From Paramecium tetraurelia (taxonomy: Eukaryota; Ciliophora; Oligohymenophorea; Peniculida; Parameciidae), in contig NW_001798999.1 in assembly GCF_000165425.1 (NCBI RefSeq), positions 124,001 through 188,000 on the forward strand: a stretch of DNA of 64,000 nt. The letters are read 5' to 3'. Shown one piece after another: positions 35,396 through 49,100 of the stretch. The notes under the pieces are model-generated. The model saw only the letters and a list, made by a program, of their open reading frames with translations. It was not told where the DNA came from and did not search any database. Each line of letters opens with the position of its first letter. The stretch's first letter is position 1. The position numbers and the translations under genes are program-made.

Positions 35396-38300
35396 TCATT
35401 CAAACATATCGTCTCTCTTGAAATTTTATATTACACTATCTTATTGATTTTCTTCATCAGAGCATTTTTCCGAAATATACCCTCCTAGTTTCTTGACTTG
35501 CTTTTCACTTTGAGTCGCTTAGAGAGTTCCTAAACTCTTATCAGATTTGATTGCAGGAAAATCGATTTTTTGAGTTTCATGTACAACTTTCATTGGAAAT
35601 CCATTGCACATTTCGTCAGGATCAATATAAAAGTTTAGACTAGTCAAAGAATTTTTGTCATCCTTGTTTTGTTATTATTTCTAGTAGTTTTGATGCATAG
35701 CTCTCTTTGGTTGATGGATGGCTTGTTCAATATCAACATTGATTTCACTCCTTCTTTAGACATTGGTTTATTAGAAGTTATACACCTTTTTTCTTATTTA
35801 GCTCCTTCTTCTGCCTTTATTTCTTTCAAGCAGAGTCTTGGTGGTGATGTAAGCATTTTCATTAATTTCTAATTGCTTTAAGTTTTTCTCCTTTTGCATT
35901 TCCTTGATTCTTTTCTTGATCTTCCTCCTCTCAATAACTCTAAATTAATAACATCAATACCCTCTCAAAATGTCAGTGATGGAATTAAAAGCAAAGATAT
36001 CTACAACAAATTGTTAGGTTTTCATTCCAACCAAATCAGGATATCTGGACTCCCATGATTTTCTTATTTAACGTAGAATGATCTTGTCTTCAATCTATTC
36101 GATTCCTTTGAGTTCATTCTTCTTTTTTATTGCATTGTAAGCCAACTGGATACATATATCCTTGAAATGAACCATTTTATTTTGATAAATTTACACTTGA
36201 TAATCACTTAGTTTTTGAAAGATCTCAGTTTTGAATAGTCTCATCTTTTTCTTATGATTATAGAAATGGGACTTCAATTTTTGATTTTCTAATTATAGAG
36301 TTTTCTATTTTACTTGCAGCAGCAAAGTCGTAATATTGAGAATTTTCATCTTTAAATCCTAGAGGGGGATTTATTTCGAACATCAAAAATGCAAAATCTT
36401 CTGGGGTTATCCAACCTGTACCTTGAGGATCATAATCCGACCATTTAACTAAAAAGTCCTCTAATTAATACGGATTTATGGCAGCCGTATTTTCTAATTG
36501 ACATTCCTGATATGATTCAATAATCATGGCTAAAAACAATGAAGTCATGATGATGCGAATCAAAACCAGAAAGCTAATAAAGAAAAAATAACCAAAGATT
36601 GTACTACACCCCCGAGCACCTTCCGATTCAAATTGTTCAGGAGTTTGGGCATGACATCCTTTGGTATCAATTGTATAATCAGCCATATACAAAGACCAAT
36701 ATTAACCAGTAGAAATATCGATTAAAATCAAGACTCCATCTAAGAAATTTGAAAAGGACTTAGTTCTTTAGCTTTCTTCCATCGTATAGGGATACTGAGG
36801 ATCTGATGACGTGCTCCATACTGTTGAAAAGGTCTGGACTCCTATTAGTGAATATATGATTATGGTGATTGCAATGAATACTATGACACTCAATAAGGTA
36901 GGAATCAGATCTTAGATCACATCAATGAGAACTCTCAATTGTTTATTGAACCTAAATAATTTATTGGCTTTTATGATTCTCAGGGATCTTATAATGAGTG
37001 GAATCGTGTAAAGTCTAGGCAAGTCAAAACTGTCCTTCATTATCAAGAGCACATCTGTCACAATCAATATGATAATATCGAATTTATTGAGAATATCTCT
37101 GAAGAAATGAACCCAGTATGCGAGTAGTTTGATGAACAATTCCACATGGAAAATTACTATAAAGAAAATACTCATTCCATATAATGCCTCTTAAGTGGTG
37201 ATACTCTACTTGCCACTATAGGATGAACAACTAGATATGAGTGCAATAATTACAAAATTAGATTGACCACAAGCAAAATTAGGATGACAGTCTCGAAGTA
37301 TTAGTTGCTAGCCAAATGATAACAAATTAGTCTGTATTTGGATGAAGGTTTGGGTATGAGATATATAAGTTTCTTCTTTTGCATTATTTACATCATTTAT
37401 ATCCATTGTCTTTGAAATTCATTTAATTACTAAAAGTTGGCAATGTTCTCCTTGATAGTTCTGTAATTGTTGATGATCAAGCCAGTGATTAGATTGAGCA
37501 ATACGATATTCAATGAAAAGATCAACACATAAAAGAAGAATTGGTATTAGGATGATGAATTAATTTTAGGATTGAGTCCTCTATTGGTGATGTCAGATAC
37601 ACTAAACATTTATTAGGTCCAACCCTCTCCAATGATTAATCTGAACAAACAAAGTAGGGAATCTTGGATTGTATCATAATTGGTTATATTATTTATCCAT
37701 TATCCTCCTTTGGCGAGACAATCTTCTACGTTGACAATATCTTAAAAGTCTTTCAACGATACTTAGGAGCAAAAATAGAGTTTGCCCTTCCATATTGTCA
37801 TGCATATGATACTTAGAATCCACAGACTTATGCCAGTAACAAATATCATTGATGAAAGTAATGAGATGGTTTATAATAAAGATCTGGATATTAGATTCAG
37901 TTACTCATTTTGCGATCCTCTCTACATATATCAAAATTAATTACCCGTAATGTGATCAGAATTCTTAATGTTCTCAGAGCTCTGAAGGCTCTTAAGTATT
38001 AGCTCTTGTAAATATTGAGATCATCAAGAGAACTAATAATGAGGACTACGAAATCTAATTAATTGTTATTGTTCATGATATAGGATTTTTGAGGTTCCTA
38101 TTTATTCCAATAGAAACCTTGGGCTAGGATTTTGATAAATGCGTCCAATATGAAAATGCCAGTAAATGCATAATTAAATACATCAATAACTAAATTCTCC
38201 TTTCTGAGAGGTTGATCATACCCTAAGAGTATTAAATTAGACAAAATAATGAAACTCATTGCCCAATCATAATATTTAGATTGAATGAGAATGTGTAATT

Positions 38301-40750
38301 TCTTCCTTAAATTAGATCGGTTGTGTAGGATAAAAAGTGATGAATTTCCAAAGAATTCTTTCCAATTCTATTAATAAAGTGATATTATTTAGAAATCATC
38401 ACTGCTTTTGAAAATCTACACCTACTAATATTTTGATTATTGTCTTTTTAACGCAGGGTGTTATTTTGAATGAGTCTCCTCTTTCTCACTGTCATCAGAG
38501 ACCTTAGACAATCTTCCAAAGAAGCGTTTCTTTTCAGATTATGAATTGCTGACTTGCAATAATGAGGTCTCTTTTGTTGGTACAATTCTAGATTTATTTT
38601 GCATTGTTGAAATAATTTTAGTAGCTCTAGCTTTTGAAATATCAGCTTCGTTTTTAGCATCTTCATAATTATCAAGCATCAAAGTCAAAAACGAGGGAAG
38701 TATAAAAAATTTACAAATAAATTAGACACAAATGAAAAAGATATACGGAATCCAAGATCCAGTTTCCAATGTAGTATAAAATATGGTTTACCATTAATCC
38801 GAAGATATGATTATAAACAATGTAGTAATTGTCTCTCTCATACTGTCGAAATTAGCCCTTGGAATATAGGAACCATCCAAATCATAGAATCCTAAATCAT
38901 TGAATCTTAATTTCCCAGCAAAAAAGTTACGACCCATCAAACCAATCACTAGACCGTAAATAAAGAGTATCAAAATCATGATGGGGATGTTGTTGAACGA
39001 CTTCCATAAGGCTGATAATAAAACTCGATAATTTGACCAACTAGTTTAGTAATTGAAGACCCATAGCAATCGTATTCCTTTGATTGTATTTAAGATGAAG
39101 GGATGTTCCAATTAATTGACTTGGACTATCAAACCAACAAAATCACAAATAAATTCTAATAACACAATTATTTTGCTTTCCTTTTATTTCCAAATATAGA
39201 TTCTTGCTATGTCTTCTATTAAATAAATTACCAAAAACACCACATTTATTTTGGCTAATGTTCCTTCTAATTTGTTTATATATGCTGATTCATCATTTAG
39301 AGACAACACAACAAGATTAGCCAAAAATAAAAGACTGTAAAAATATTGCGTTATTTTTGAAGATAAAATAGATTTGATAATTACTCTAATCTTTCTTTAA
39401 TCACTACTTCTTTTAGTTGAATTCATAAGCATAGTCATAACTCTTTGTTTACTTCTACTAAGATAATTGGGACTCTAAAACACAGTCTTTCTTTTTTCAT
39501 TCGTTAATGATATTTTGGTATGACTATTTAAAAATAAAACTGTTTAAGCTGGTTCATCTAAATGAACTTCTTGTTGAGATTACTTCAGAAATATGGCAAC
39601 CACCAAGTTTTACAAAAAGAATGAACAAATAAAAATATAAGTCCACAAATACCCAGTACTCACATATTTATTGAATGAGTCAGCCAAACTCTATTCAATT
39701 TCTACCCATCCTTCAATATAATGGACTATAAACAAACTAGCCATTGATTCTTGAATGTAATCAAATTTAGTGAAATTATGTGAATACTAAATGAATGGTT
39801 ACTCAAATTGAGCCTGCTGACATTCATATCCATCAGAACAAGACCTTCCCAAACCACAAAATCGAGTTGGATAGTAGTCAACCTCATTATCTTTGTTGAT
39901 GCATTAATTTCCGATAATCCCAGTCCAAATTTGTAATCCTACCACTGCAAACACATAAAAGAAAAAGCAAATTATTATTGTGATGTAAACAATTGAGATA
40001 AATGAATGTTCTACTGTCAAACAAAATTTTCGGACTATTCTTAAAATTTTGTAGTGCATAAAAAACTCAAGCAAAAATAGTATTCTTAATGTATAAAAGT
40101 AAGATTGTCTCAAAATTAAGGCGAAGAACAAGGCTATTCCATTTATGAATGCTATTGGGTTCCTGTAGTATCCGTATTTACAACTCCATAACCTACATAG
40201 TTATTCTAAATACCCATATGAAACTATCGATATTAGGTGATGAGCAGCAAATATCACATCTGCGGTGACTATTACTCCCAGGATCTGATCATCATTTAAA
40301 CTGAACCCAAATCCACTCTTTTGACCATTGTAAGGCTTGATCATCAAAATCACTATACAAAATGTTGTCTAAATAGTTTGGAAATAATACGAATATGTAC
40401 ACAGAATATTAATAAACTCGAGATTCATTTATTAAAATGCAATATTGCCGAAATTTATTATTCATTCCAAAATAATCCAAAGAAAATTAGCAATAATAAG
40501 GATTCTCATTTTTTTAAAACTGTTCATCAACATTTTCTAAAAAGTGTAATCGAATGTTTGCTTACGATGGATTTGGTGAAAAAATCCCCTACTCTTAATT
40601 CAACCTATTTAAATCATTTGTTGCCTAAAATTCCTTATTATGGCTTTCTATTTGATTCATATTTTACTTGTTATACTAATGTTTCTAAAAGGACTATGGC
40701 AAAATGTCCTAAACTGAAGATAAGATATCCTTCTCATAATCGCGATTCAT
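35396..40750 (-). CDS. four-domain voltage-gated cation channel, pore ring Glu-Asp-Glu-Gln
   Basis: About 1,700 aa with the 24-TM architecture of Cav/Nav/NALCN alpha subunits. Four repeats can be seen, each with S1-S6. S4 helices are charged, e.g. RSLRIIKANKLFRFNKQLR in repeat IV and YLRAFRALRTLRILITLRV in III. Pore loops read HYIEGWVEIE (I, about 39,700), ISSDQWQTIF (II, about 38,790), IIGEGWTQQM (III, about 37,630) and ISTGQYWSLY (IV, about 36,700): Glu, Asp, Glu and Gln at the selectivity position, the Gln being a TAA codon. After S6 of IV comes an EF-hand-like region (WSDYDPQGTGWITPEDF) and an IQ-like helix (LRQIRKSWESRYPDL), as in calcium channels. Several 21-25-nt introns. The N-terminal 115 residues are cytoplasmic. 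Probably ciliary or plasma-membrane; the ion is not predictable. Confidence 0.88.
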
Positions 40751-40841
40751 CCTAAACTTCGGTTACTTTTTGAAGCAATTTAAAAAAGACTAAAGCATAT
40801 AAATAATATAAATTTAGTATTATTATTCTCAAAGCTCTTCA

Positions 40842-42547
40842 TCAAATCCACCTCCTCCTCTAAGAAGTCTGAGTCGATTGAAATGATCCTCCAATCTGAC
40901 TTACCCTTCTATCTCCTTAAGTTTTCACCTACTCTGATAAATGTCCTGGAATCCAAATTTCTCTAACTTCCAAACAAGACTTAGAAATTTCTGGATGCAA
41001 CAACTTCCGTATTTCTGATTGGCTGGGAGGCTTAAGAGGTAAGGTTTTCTAAATTGATTGTGCTTCATTAAAAACATCATCTTCACTGTCTCTTTAGGAT
41101 TTTAAATATGCTTCATCAGCACTTATCTTCCTCGAAGGTTGTTGTCCTTGTTAGTACTTTATTCTCCTTTTCCCAACAGCATTTATTTCCACTGGTCTTA
41201 TGGGTACATTTTTATTTAATGTAAATCCTACATGGGCGATACTACTTCTCCTTTTGAGACTATGCTACATGGACTATAATTTTTATTCCTCTTAAGCGTA
41301 TGTTAATCTTTATTGACTATGAGAAGCTATCCCATTCTTGCCTCTTATTTACATTAATTCGAGAGTGGTTTTCTTTTGGTTCTAATTATTAGTGTTTTTC
41401 AGAAGATCTAATATAGATGAGGATTTTGTATTAACTTTGTGATAATTCTCAATTGAATTGAAAGGTTTAGAGGAACTTAAATTTACATAATAAAGTTTTT
41501 CTTACTTGGAGACTTTGATGTTGTACATAGCATATTATACAAAGTTTTTGAGCAAAGTATTTGTAAAAGGGTATTTGGTATCAATTTCAAACATGCAAGC
41601 CAAAGCCTTGGGATACTCAATTATTGATGGTCCTTCGTCACTTTCTGCAAGACAGATAAATTTCTTTTCGGAATTATTGAATTAGAAATTGTGAATATCC
41701 CATCTATTCAATAATGGTGCTAAAAAGCGTGATTCAATATCTTTAAATGCCTTTGTTGTTTTAATTTAATGAATAATACCCAATGTTATAAATAAACATT
41801 TCTTATTGAGACAACAGTTTCAGTGTTTTTATTTTTACTTAGAAAGGAGCCATTTTGTTTTGGTTTGTAAATAGGAGCCTTAACAACATACTTTCCTATT
41901 GATTAGAATTCTTGGGCTGCACTCCTTAAGTGAATGCCTACATTCAATTTTGGAATCCACTCAGAAGTTTCATAATTAAAAACATATAAATCCCCTGATG
42001 TGTTTTCCAAAAACATATCGCTTTGTTAAATCTGGATTTTTAATTCTCTTAGATCTGATAATTTTCCTCCATTCTAATTGATTAAGTTGATAGGCTTATA
42101 TATCATATTAAGTGATTACTCTCTCAATATTAGATGCTGATAAATACACTAAGGCCTACATGGCAAATCCTGAAGCAAAGAGTAGCTTCTATACTCTTAA
42201 ACACATTCTCAACAAAACCAATATTTTTGCTAACTATGATTCTGAAATCCATACCCATGTGAGCAGCCCAAGGTCGAGTGTGACAATCTCCAATAATGAA
42301 TATGACATCAAGTTGATCGAATTTTTGAGCTGCTTCCTTTTTCACATAAGAACTTTCTACTTCGTATAGAAAGTCCTCTATAGTATCCCTATTACGAACA
42401 TAAAATTCATTTTCTGTATCTATTAACTCTTTTTACTCTGCTAAATACTATATTATTCGGATATTTTACTTTCATAACATGAAATTGGAAATGTTGGAAT
42501 TTTTCTAGGTCTTTGTTATCATAGCAATTTATTATTAAAATTCGCAT
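40842..42547 (-). CDS. hypothetical 543-aa protein between two channel genes
   Basis: Three introns (22 nt TAG, 23 nt CAG, 29 nt AAG) give a clean 544-codon frame. The N-terminal third looks like an α/β fold, beginning MRILIINCYDNKDLEKF and containing VIFIIGDCHTRPWAAHMG, faintly like a Rossmann or amidotransferase-type domain, with no residue set I can name. The middle (GDLYVFNYETSEWIPKLNVG, FICLAESDEGPSIIEYPKAL) looks folded. The C-terminal 200 residues are basic and low-complexity. It lies on the same strand as both flanking channels, 91 bp before the start of one. A role linked to the channels would be pure context inference. Confidence 0.7.
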
Positions 42548-42734
42548 TATAAAAAAATAATAAGTTATTTTATTAGTCTTGGTGAAAGTTGATTTTGCTG
42601 ATAAAAAGTGAAGATATACTGGATAGTTTTTATATTTTGAAGATAAATTAGAACTTTGTGAGCATTTGATCCATGTAAGTCATAGTGTAATTATAAAATT
42701 AACAAATATCAAGAAAATATAATTTAAATATTTT

Positions 42735-42980
42735 TCATTATTTTTCTTGTATTCCTAGTATTCCTTTGACAGTAATTTTACTTTTGTTTATTGTTTGTAG
42801 TCCGATTCTCATCTCACCAGGTTTAGAGATACCTACAACAAATTTATGGGTTTCAATCCTATTGGAGAATTATTCGATTTCCATTTGACTCTAACATTTA
42901 TCCTATAAATCCGTATCCATATTGATACAATCATCTTGACTGGATTTTCGTGAAAGTTTTTGTGAATATTCTAAATTCAT
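42735..42980 (-). CDS. small hypothetical protein (81 aa)
   Basis: Single-exon frame. It starts MNLEYSQKLSRKSSQDDC, and the C-terminal half looks folded (RIETHKFVVGISKPGEMRIG, INKSKITVKGILGIQEK). It is well separated from its neighbours (124 bp to the channel stop upstream at 43,105; 187 bp to the next gene start), and its composition is coding-like. No family recognised. Its position between two channel genes makes it worth testing as an accessory subunit, but it has no membrane segment. Confidence 0.6.
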
Positions 42981-43104
42981 GGAAGATTAATTAGTGCTGA
43001 ACTTTAATTAATTTATGAAGCAATTTATGAATACTATTTAAAATTCTGTTATTTGATATAAAACAACTTATAAATAATAGAGTATCAAAAGTATTATGAA
43101 ATAA

Positions 43105-46100
43105 TCAGAATTTTCTTATTTTGAAAGATTAATCTGGAGATATAAAGGCTTATTCAAATAATCCTCCTGATTGCTAATCACTCTGCCATCTGTAAACAGG
43201 AATGTCTTCCTTTTTAGGTTGGTCTTCCTCTGAACAATTGGTATTTGGATGAATATTTTCTGGTCGTGGTTCATCATTTGATATAACTTATTGTGTAATA
43301 TCATCTTCAAGAAATTAATTACAATCTTAATCAATGCTAAAGGATACACTAAAATAAGTACTATTGGTTATTTATAGATTTTTTATCGAATGAAGAATCC
43401 TGCTCATCCAGATCTTCCTCAGTGAATTGTTTCTATTTGATGTTGAGCTTCTTAATTAGTTTTCTAGAGTAAGCCTCCCATGCTTTGTATAAAATGAGGA
43501 CTGTCAGATAATCATGTAATATATTGAAGTTGGCTTTCAAATGCAGAATGGGACTGATGTTGCTTCTCTACAGGAACCTGTTTCTTCTGTAATACATCAG
43601 TCGGAGTTACATTTCCTTGTTGAATTACTTGACTTTCTTGATTGAGGAAGAAGTGCCGTTCTTGAACACTTCACCATGATAACATACTCTAAATAGTTCG
43701 TATATTAATTGATTATACTGAATGTATCCAAAGTGGTCACTATTTTATTATTAACAATAAATACCATTATAATTTAAATGAAGAAGCCAATTTACCAACA
43801 TCCCATAAATTCTCATCACTCCCACCACCCAAAGGTTTCCCAATATCCAATAAGAAACGACACAAAAACTTATAATGCATTGCTTGACCTTATGTTTCAG
43901 AAGAGTATTTACACCAAATTGTTTTGATCTTATCCATATTTTCAACGTAAGTTTGAATCATTGAATTTTAGAGCATAAAGAATTACTCAAACTATTCCAC
44001 CAAGCCCAAAACAAACAAATTTAATAGAACATAATTTGACAGCAACATAAATAGGAAGAAGTAGATTTAATTATAAATACTTCCACAATAGGTTTCATCT
44101 TCCGCACAATAAGGATTATAAAATATTGTGTCAGTCATTATAGTTCTCCAATCATCTCCTGATGCACATTTAGAAAAGGGAGAGCATGGCTTAAGCCAAC
44201 ATTCTGGAAATTGATTTAATCATCCATCACCTATCCCTTTTCTAATCTTCCATATAATTGACAGCCGAAAAGTGCAAAAATATACATCGTTATGATCAAC
44301 AAGCAGAAGATCTTCCCCAAAAATGGCATAGCAAAGACCATGACTCTCATTAATCTCTACAAATTAATCAATCCTTAGAAAATCAAAATAATTCTTAAAC
44401 ATCTGATGGCAAAGAATAACCGAAGGAGTTGATATCCTGAATCAGCTGGTGATGATCTAAAATAGACCAAGGCCCAATCTGATTCGAAATCAGCTATAAT
44501 ATCAATGATGGCTATTAAAATCAAGAAGAAATAGAATCTTCTCCAATGATTATCAAAAAATCTATTGACTCCTAAAGCAAAAAACAATAGGATATTCCAA
44601 ATGATGTAGATATATGTTAAACTATTGTGAGTACTATTCAAAATTCTGAAAAAGTTGTCATCCATCTCAGAAAAGAAGAGCAATAACACCATTAAATCGA
44701 GCAGTAATAAACAAAACATAATCTTTTGAGCAGTATTACTGTTTGTTAAATCAGAAGCAAATCTTCTAATCTTAGAAGTAGGAGGTGAAGAGTACAATGG
44801 AAAGTCTTTAATAATTATTTATGAAATCTCCATAAACTCTACTTGAGCTTTGGTGATATCAGACATTTCTATTTTGCTCTAATTGGCTTTCAAATTTGAA
44901 TATAAGACTCCCGTAAATAGACTCAAGAAAAACATTGATCCAATAAAACAAAATGTTATAAAAAAGGTGTAAGTATGTATGTAACTATTAAATGCCTCAG
45001 GACCTATATTTGGATTCTAACTGTTTTCTGATATCTGCATAATTTCACCCCATCCATCAAAAGTGGAAACTACAAAAAGAGTGGGGATAGCTATTGTAAT
45101 ATTGTCGAAATTATGTTTATAATTGATCCATGTCCTGTTCTACTCTAAACATTCCCGCTTGTTAACTTCAAATTGCATTTTGTCTTCACAAAATCCAAAC
45201 TGCTGCTCATATAAGATAATTCCATAAACTCCAAATATAATCCACACTGAAAGCATAGTAATCAGCACATTCCAAATGTCTGCTAGAGATCTACCTAATG
45301 CTAATCGAAGTGTGTCTAACCATGATATTCTGTACATCAATTTCATCACTCTGAAATATCCTAAATATAGAATTAACTCCACTATTATGCTTTTGTTTTG
45401 ATTTGATAAAAAATTGAGGAAAAATGAAATGATATAGATGACATCCACTATTTACCATGTGTATGTAATGTATGCTCCCTTATTCATCCACATTCCCTTT
45501 GCAATACTACCGAAAATAATCTCTAACAGAAATATAATATTGGCTATGAATTGCAAAACCTCTGGATAAAATGAAGAATCACTCTCATAGTCATTATATG
45601 TCTTCAAAGCAAAGACAACAATTGAAAAATATAAAACAGTATCTATAAAGTAATTGAAGAATTTTGAAGTGATTATTCTGCAACATATTATTCTGAAAAG
45701 GTTTTCCTTTTCAAATAAATAAAACGATTATTTGCATTAGATTCCATCATATAAATTAGGATATTTGTTTAATATATCTTTATGAACTTGTCTGATTGAT
45801 TTCATTAAGTTTGTTATTAAATGCTACTTGGACTTTTTCTATTGGGTTTCACTTAAATTAATTTATGATATCAATGGATTTAAATTCAACTAAAATTCGT
45901 TTATTTCTTGTTGTTCTGTGATCTGTGAGTTTTATTCCTCCTATTTCTCATTATTCTTTTCCTCATCTTATTCTTTTTCTTCATCCAACTCCTGCATTTC
46001 CTTGTCAATAGCTCCGAACCCATCCAACAATATAGCCAACACCAAACCATAGGTGATATAATTCAATAATATAACCATTGAATACGAATAAATTACAGCA

Positions 46101-49100
46101 AATATATAGTTAATATTTCCTCCCATAACATAGACTCCATACCAATCATCATTTGTTAAGATGTTGAAAATCGTCATAAAAGCCTTTAGAATATTGTCAT
46201 AGGAATGCAATTATCCTAGAGCATCTGTTTAGTCGAAATATCCGGCATACATCTCCATGCCAATCATAGCATAAACAAAGATGACTAAAAAAAACAAGAA
46301 GGTCAAATATATATATTATCTGAAAGTTCGCTAAGCAATATGTCCAATCGCCACTGCCATTTTATTATATTTCAATACTCGATAAAACAGAAGACACTTG
46401 GTCCCCCTTATCAACCTAAGATTCTGTTCATTTAAGTTTGTCATTACTGAACTCATAGTAAGCTCGATGAAGTTCAAAATCACAATGCAGGATTGTAGAA
46501 CGTAATCGGGACTTTAAGATATGTCTTTAAAAGAAAAAGCAAAAAATCTAATTACTAATTCTATGCATAGAAATATTGTTGAAACATCCTCCTCATTAGA
46601 TATTGTTACTGAATCAGCTATTCCTTATAATGATAGAAATGTAAAATTAATTAAGATAACACTATCAAAAAATAATTAGCTTAGTTAAGATGTAATTAAA
46701 ATATAAGAGTATTTTCGCAGAGTTTCAATTTTACCTTTAAACCCAAGCATCCAAATTTAAATGTCAATAAAATTAAGTCTCTTTAACACTTCTCTGAAAT
46801 TGAATAATCTAGACTCATTTAATTTAAGAACGTCATTTCCAGACCAAGTTTTTTTTGAAATCTAATTCTATTGAATATCCTTCCTTCTTAGTAATCTATA
46901 CTAGAATTCATTGGATGGCTAAGAGTGTTTGTTTTTCTGAATTTTAGCATTAATTTTTAAAGAAACTCCTGCATAATTTAAATAGTATCCTTGGATATGG
47001 ACCCAATTTTAGTCTTATTTTTTAATTGCAAATGGAACCTTGCCTTCATTTTATGAAAATTTGAGTTTATGAGATAGTGCCATACTTTGTTTTTAAATAA
47101 ATAGGTTTTGATCCAAAGAATTGTTGGTTTCTACTTCTTCATCCTCAGTCTCATTCAATTTGATCCTTTTCACCTTTCGAATCGGAAATTGACTGAGTTT
47201 CTTGCGATCATATACAATTTATTAAATCTTTTTTTATTTTATATCAGGATAAACAACAGGTATTTTGATGTTCCTCATGTTGAGAATTTCCTTTTCTAAT
47301 TCCTTTTTCTCGCAATCAGGCAAACTATTTATAGAGGAATCTCATTTACTTTAGAGTTGGCAAAACGTCTCCTTCACTTTCAAATTTCTAATGAATTTGT
47401 TAATTGACTGAGGATTACAATTAGGAGAATTATAAAGACTTTAATCTTTCTAATATTTACAACTCAATCTCGTCTTCAGTATACCTTTTAACATGAATAG
47501 TCTTTTGTTTCTCATTCAGTAAGTAGAATTTAGGCAATAGAATGTTTTTTACTGTTAAATTCTAAATTTTATAAATTAATCTTTTAAAATAACCTTACTA
47601 AAACAATGTTATAATATTTTATTACTTTTGGATTGTAATCTTCATTCTTTTTTTGTTTAGCTGACAATATTCTTGGTCCCTTTTACTTATTTGAATTGCC
47701 TTTTTCATTGACATTTTCTTCTAATTTGAAGGCTCGATAAGGGGATTTTAAAGCCAACCGATATCTTTGAATAACAGGAAAAAATTCAATATATCTCAAA
47801 AAAGCCACATCAAAAACATTAATAATATCTCTTTCGGGAAGTTCCCTATTCTCCTTAATCTTCTACTGTATTTATCTCATTTCTTCTTCCTTTGCATTCT
47901 CCTCTGCAGCTTCAGCATAATGTATTTTAATGACCGCAATAACTAAATTGAATCCAAAGAATCCGCAAACAAAAATAATGAATAAATAATACAACCAAGT
48001 CCATGGATGATAGATTCTCATCGTAAAGAACATGACCCAACTCCAATCATCCATTGTAATAGTTCTCAAAACTTGTCCATATGAATAAACGACATTGTTA
48101 AAGGAAGTCGGAAGTTTCGGAGTGAATGATGAATATTTACAAGACATTCCTTCCTCATAACAGGAATTTTAATTGCATTGGACCCACCCGTCAGTTTCAT
48201 CCCCATTATCATATTGACATCTATAATTAAATAATCCTTGAAACAAAAAAACTCCTGTGATTGCAAAAAACAACGAAAACAATCCTACTATCATTAAAGC
48301 TTCTAAGAGAAATCGAAAAGACTATTTCAATGCTTTCAACATCACTCCCAACCCTGAAAAGATGTCTCCTAAATACAGTAACAATGTTATCACACGCAAA
48401 GGCGATACATCTACTATGAATACATCAGGATAATTAATGTTTAAAACATAAACTACAACCAAAATGCAATCAAATAAGTCTTAAAAATTCTTGAAGAAGG
48501 CTCCTTTTGGAATTAATACACCTGAAGCTAGTATTCTGATTCCCAGTTCTATCAAGAAACAAATCATAATTGCTGTTTCCATATCTTTGGTTGACAGGGG
48601 GTCTTAATTGGTTTAAGAGTATATGTATAGGGTGACATTGAAGATAATTAGAAAGGACATGATGATTTTGAATGGAACACTCCTTATTATCCTTTTGCAT
48701 AAGATTGGAATAAATAAGGAATAATAGACTATAGACTTTCTTAGATTCAGAAATTTTTTATCATCATTATAAGCCTAACAATGGAAATGTTAAATTTACA
48801 TTTATTTCATAGTGCAATCTTTCGAATCCATGCAGATCCTACAACTTCACATAGTAAGGATCCTCAAATGGGTTTCTTTCATATAGTTTTTTAAATTTTC
48901 CTTTTAACTTATCCTCTACCGATTCATTATCAGCATAATCATCCTCTTCACTGTCACTTAGTTGTTATTTGACTCTATTATGAACTGCTAACAACTTAGA
49001 TTAAAAGGCTCCTTTTTTGCTACGATGAGACATCTTTAAGGATCTTTGGGATGACATTCCGTCACTTACTTAGGATTGAAGCATTTGATCTCCTCCACAT

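Noticed and set aside
40321-40755. 144-codon plus-strand ORF
   Set aside because: It is antisense to the N-terminus and first membrane helix of the EDEQ channel, whose minus-strand frame has the conserved protein signal.
44165-44176. Programmed ribosomal frameshift in the DDDD channel
   Set aside because: No slippery heptamer or stop-codon context of the Euplotes type is present; an indel is simpler.
44126-44230. A 41-nt GTG...AAG intron to explain the channel frame change
   Set aside because: It would delete the conserved FQNVGLSHAL stretch that leads into the pore in all four-domain channels.
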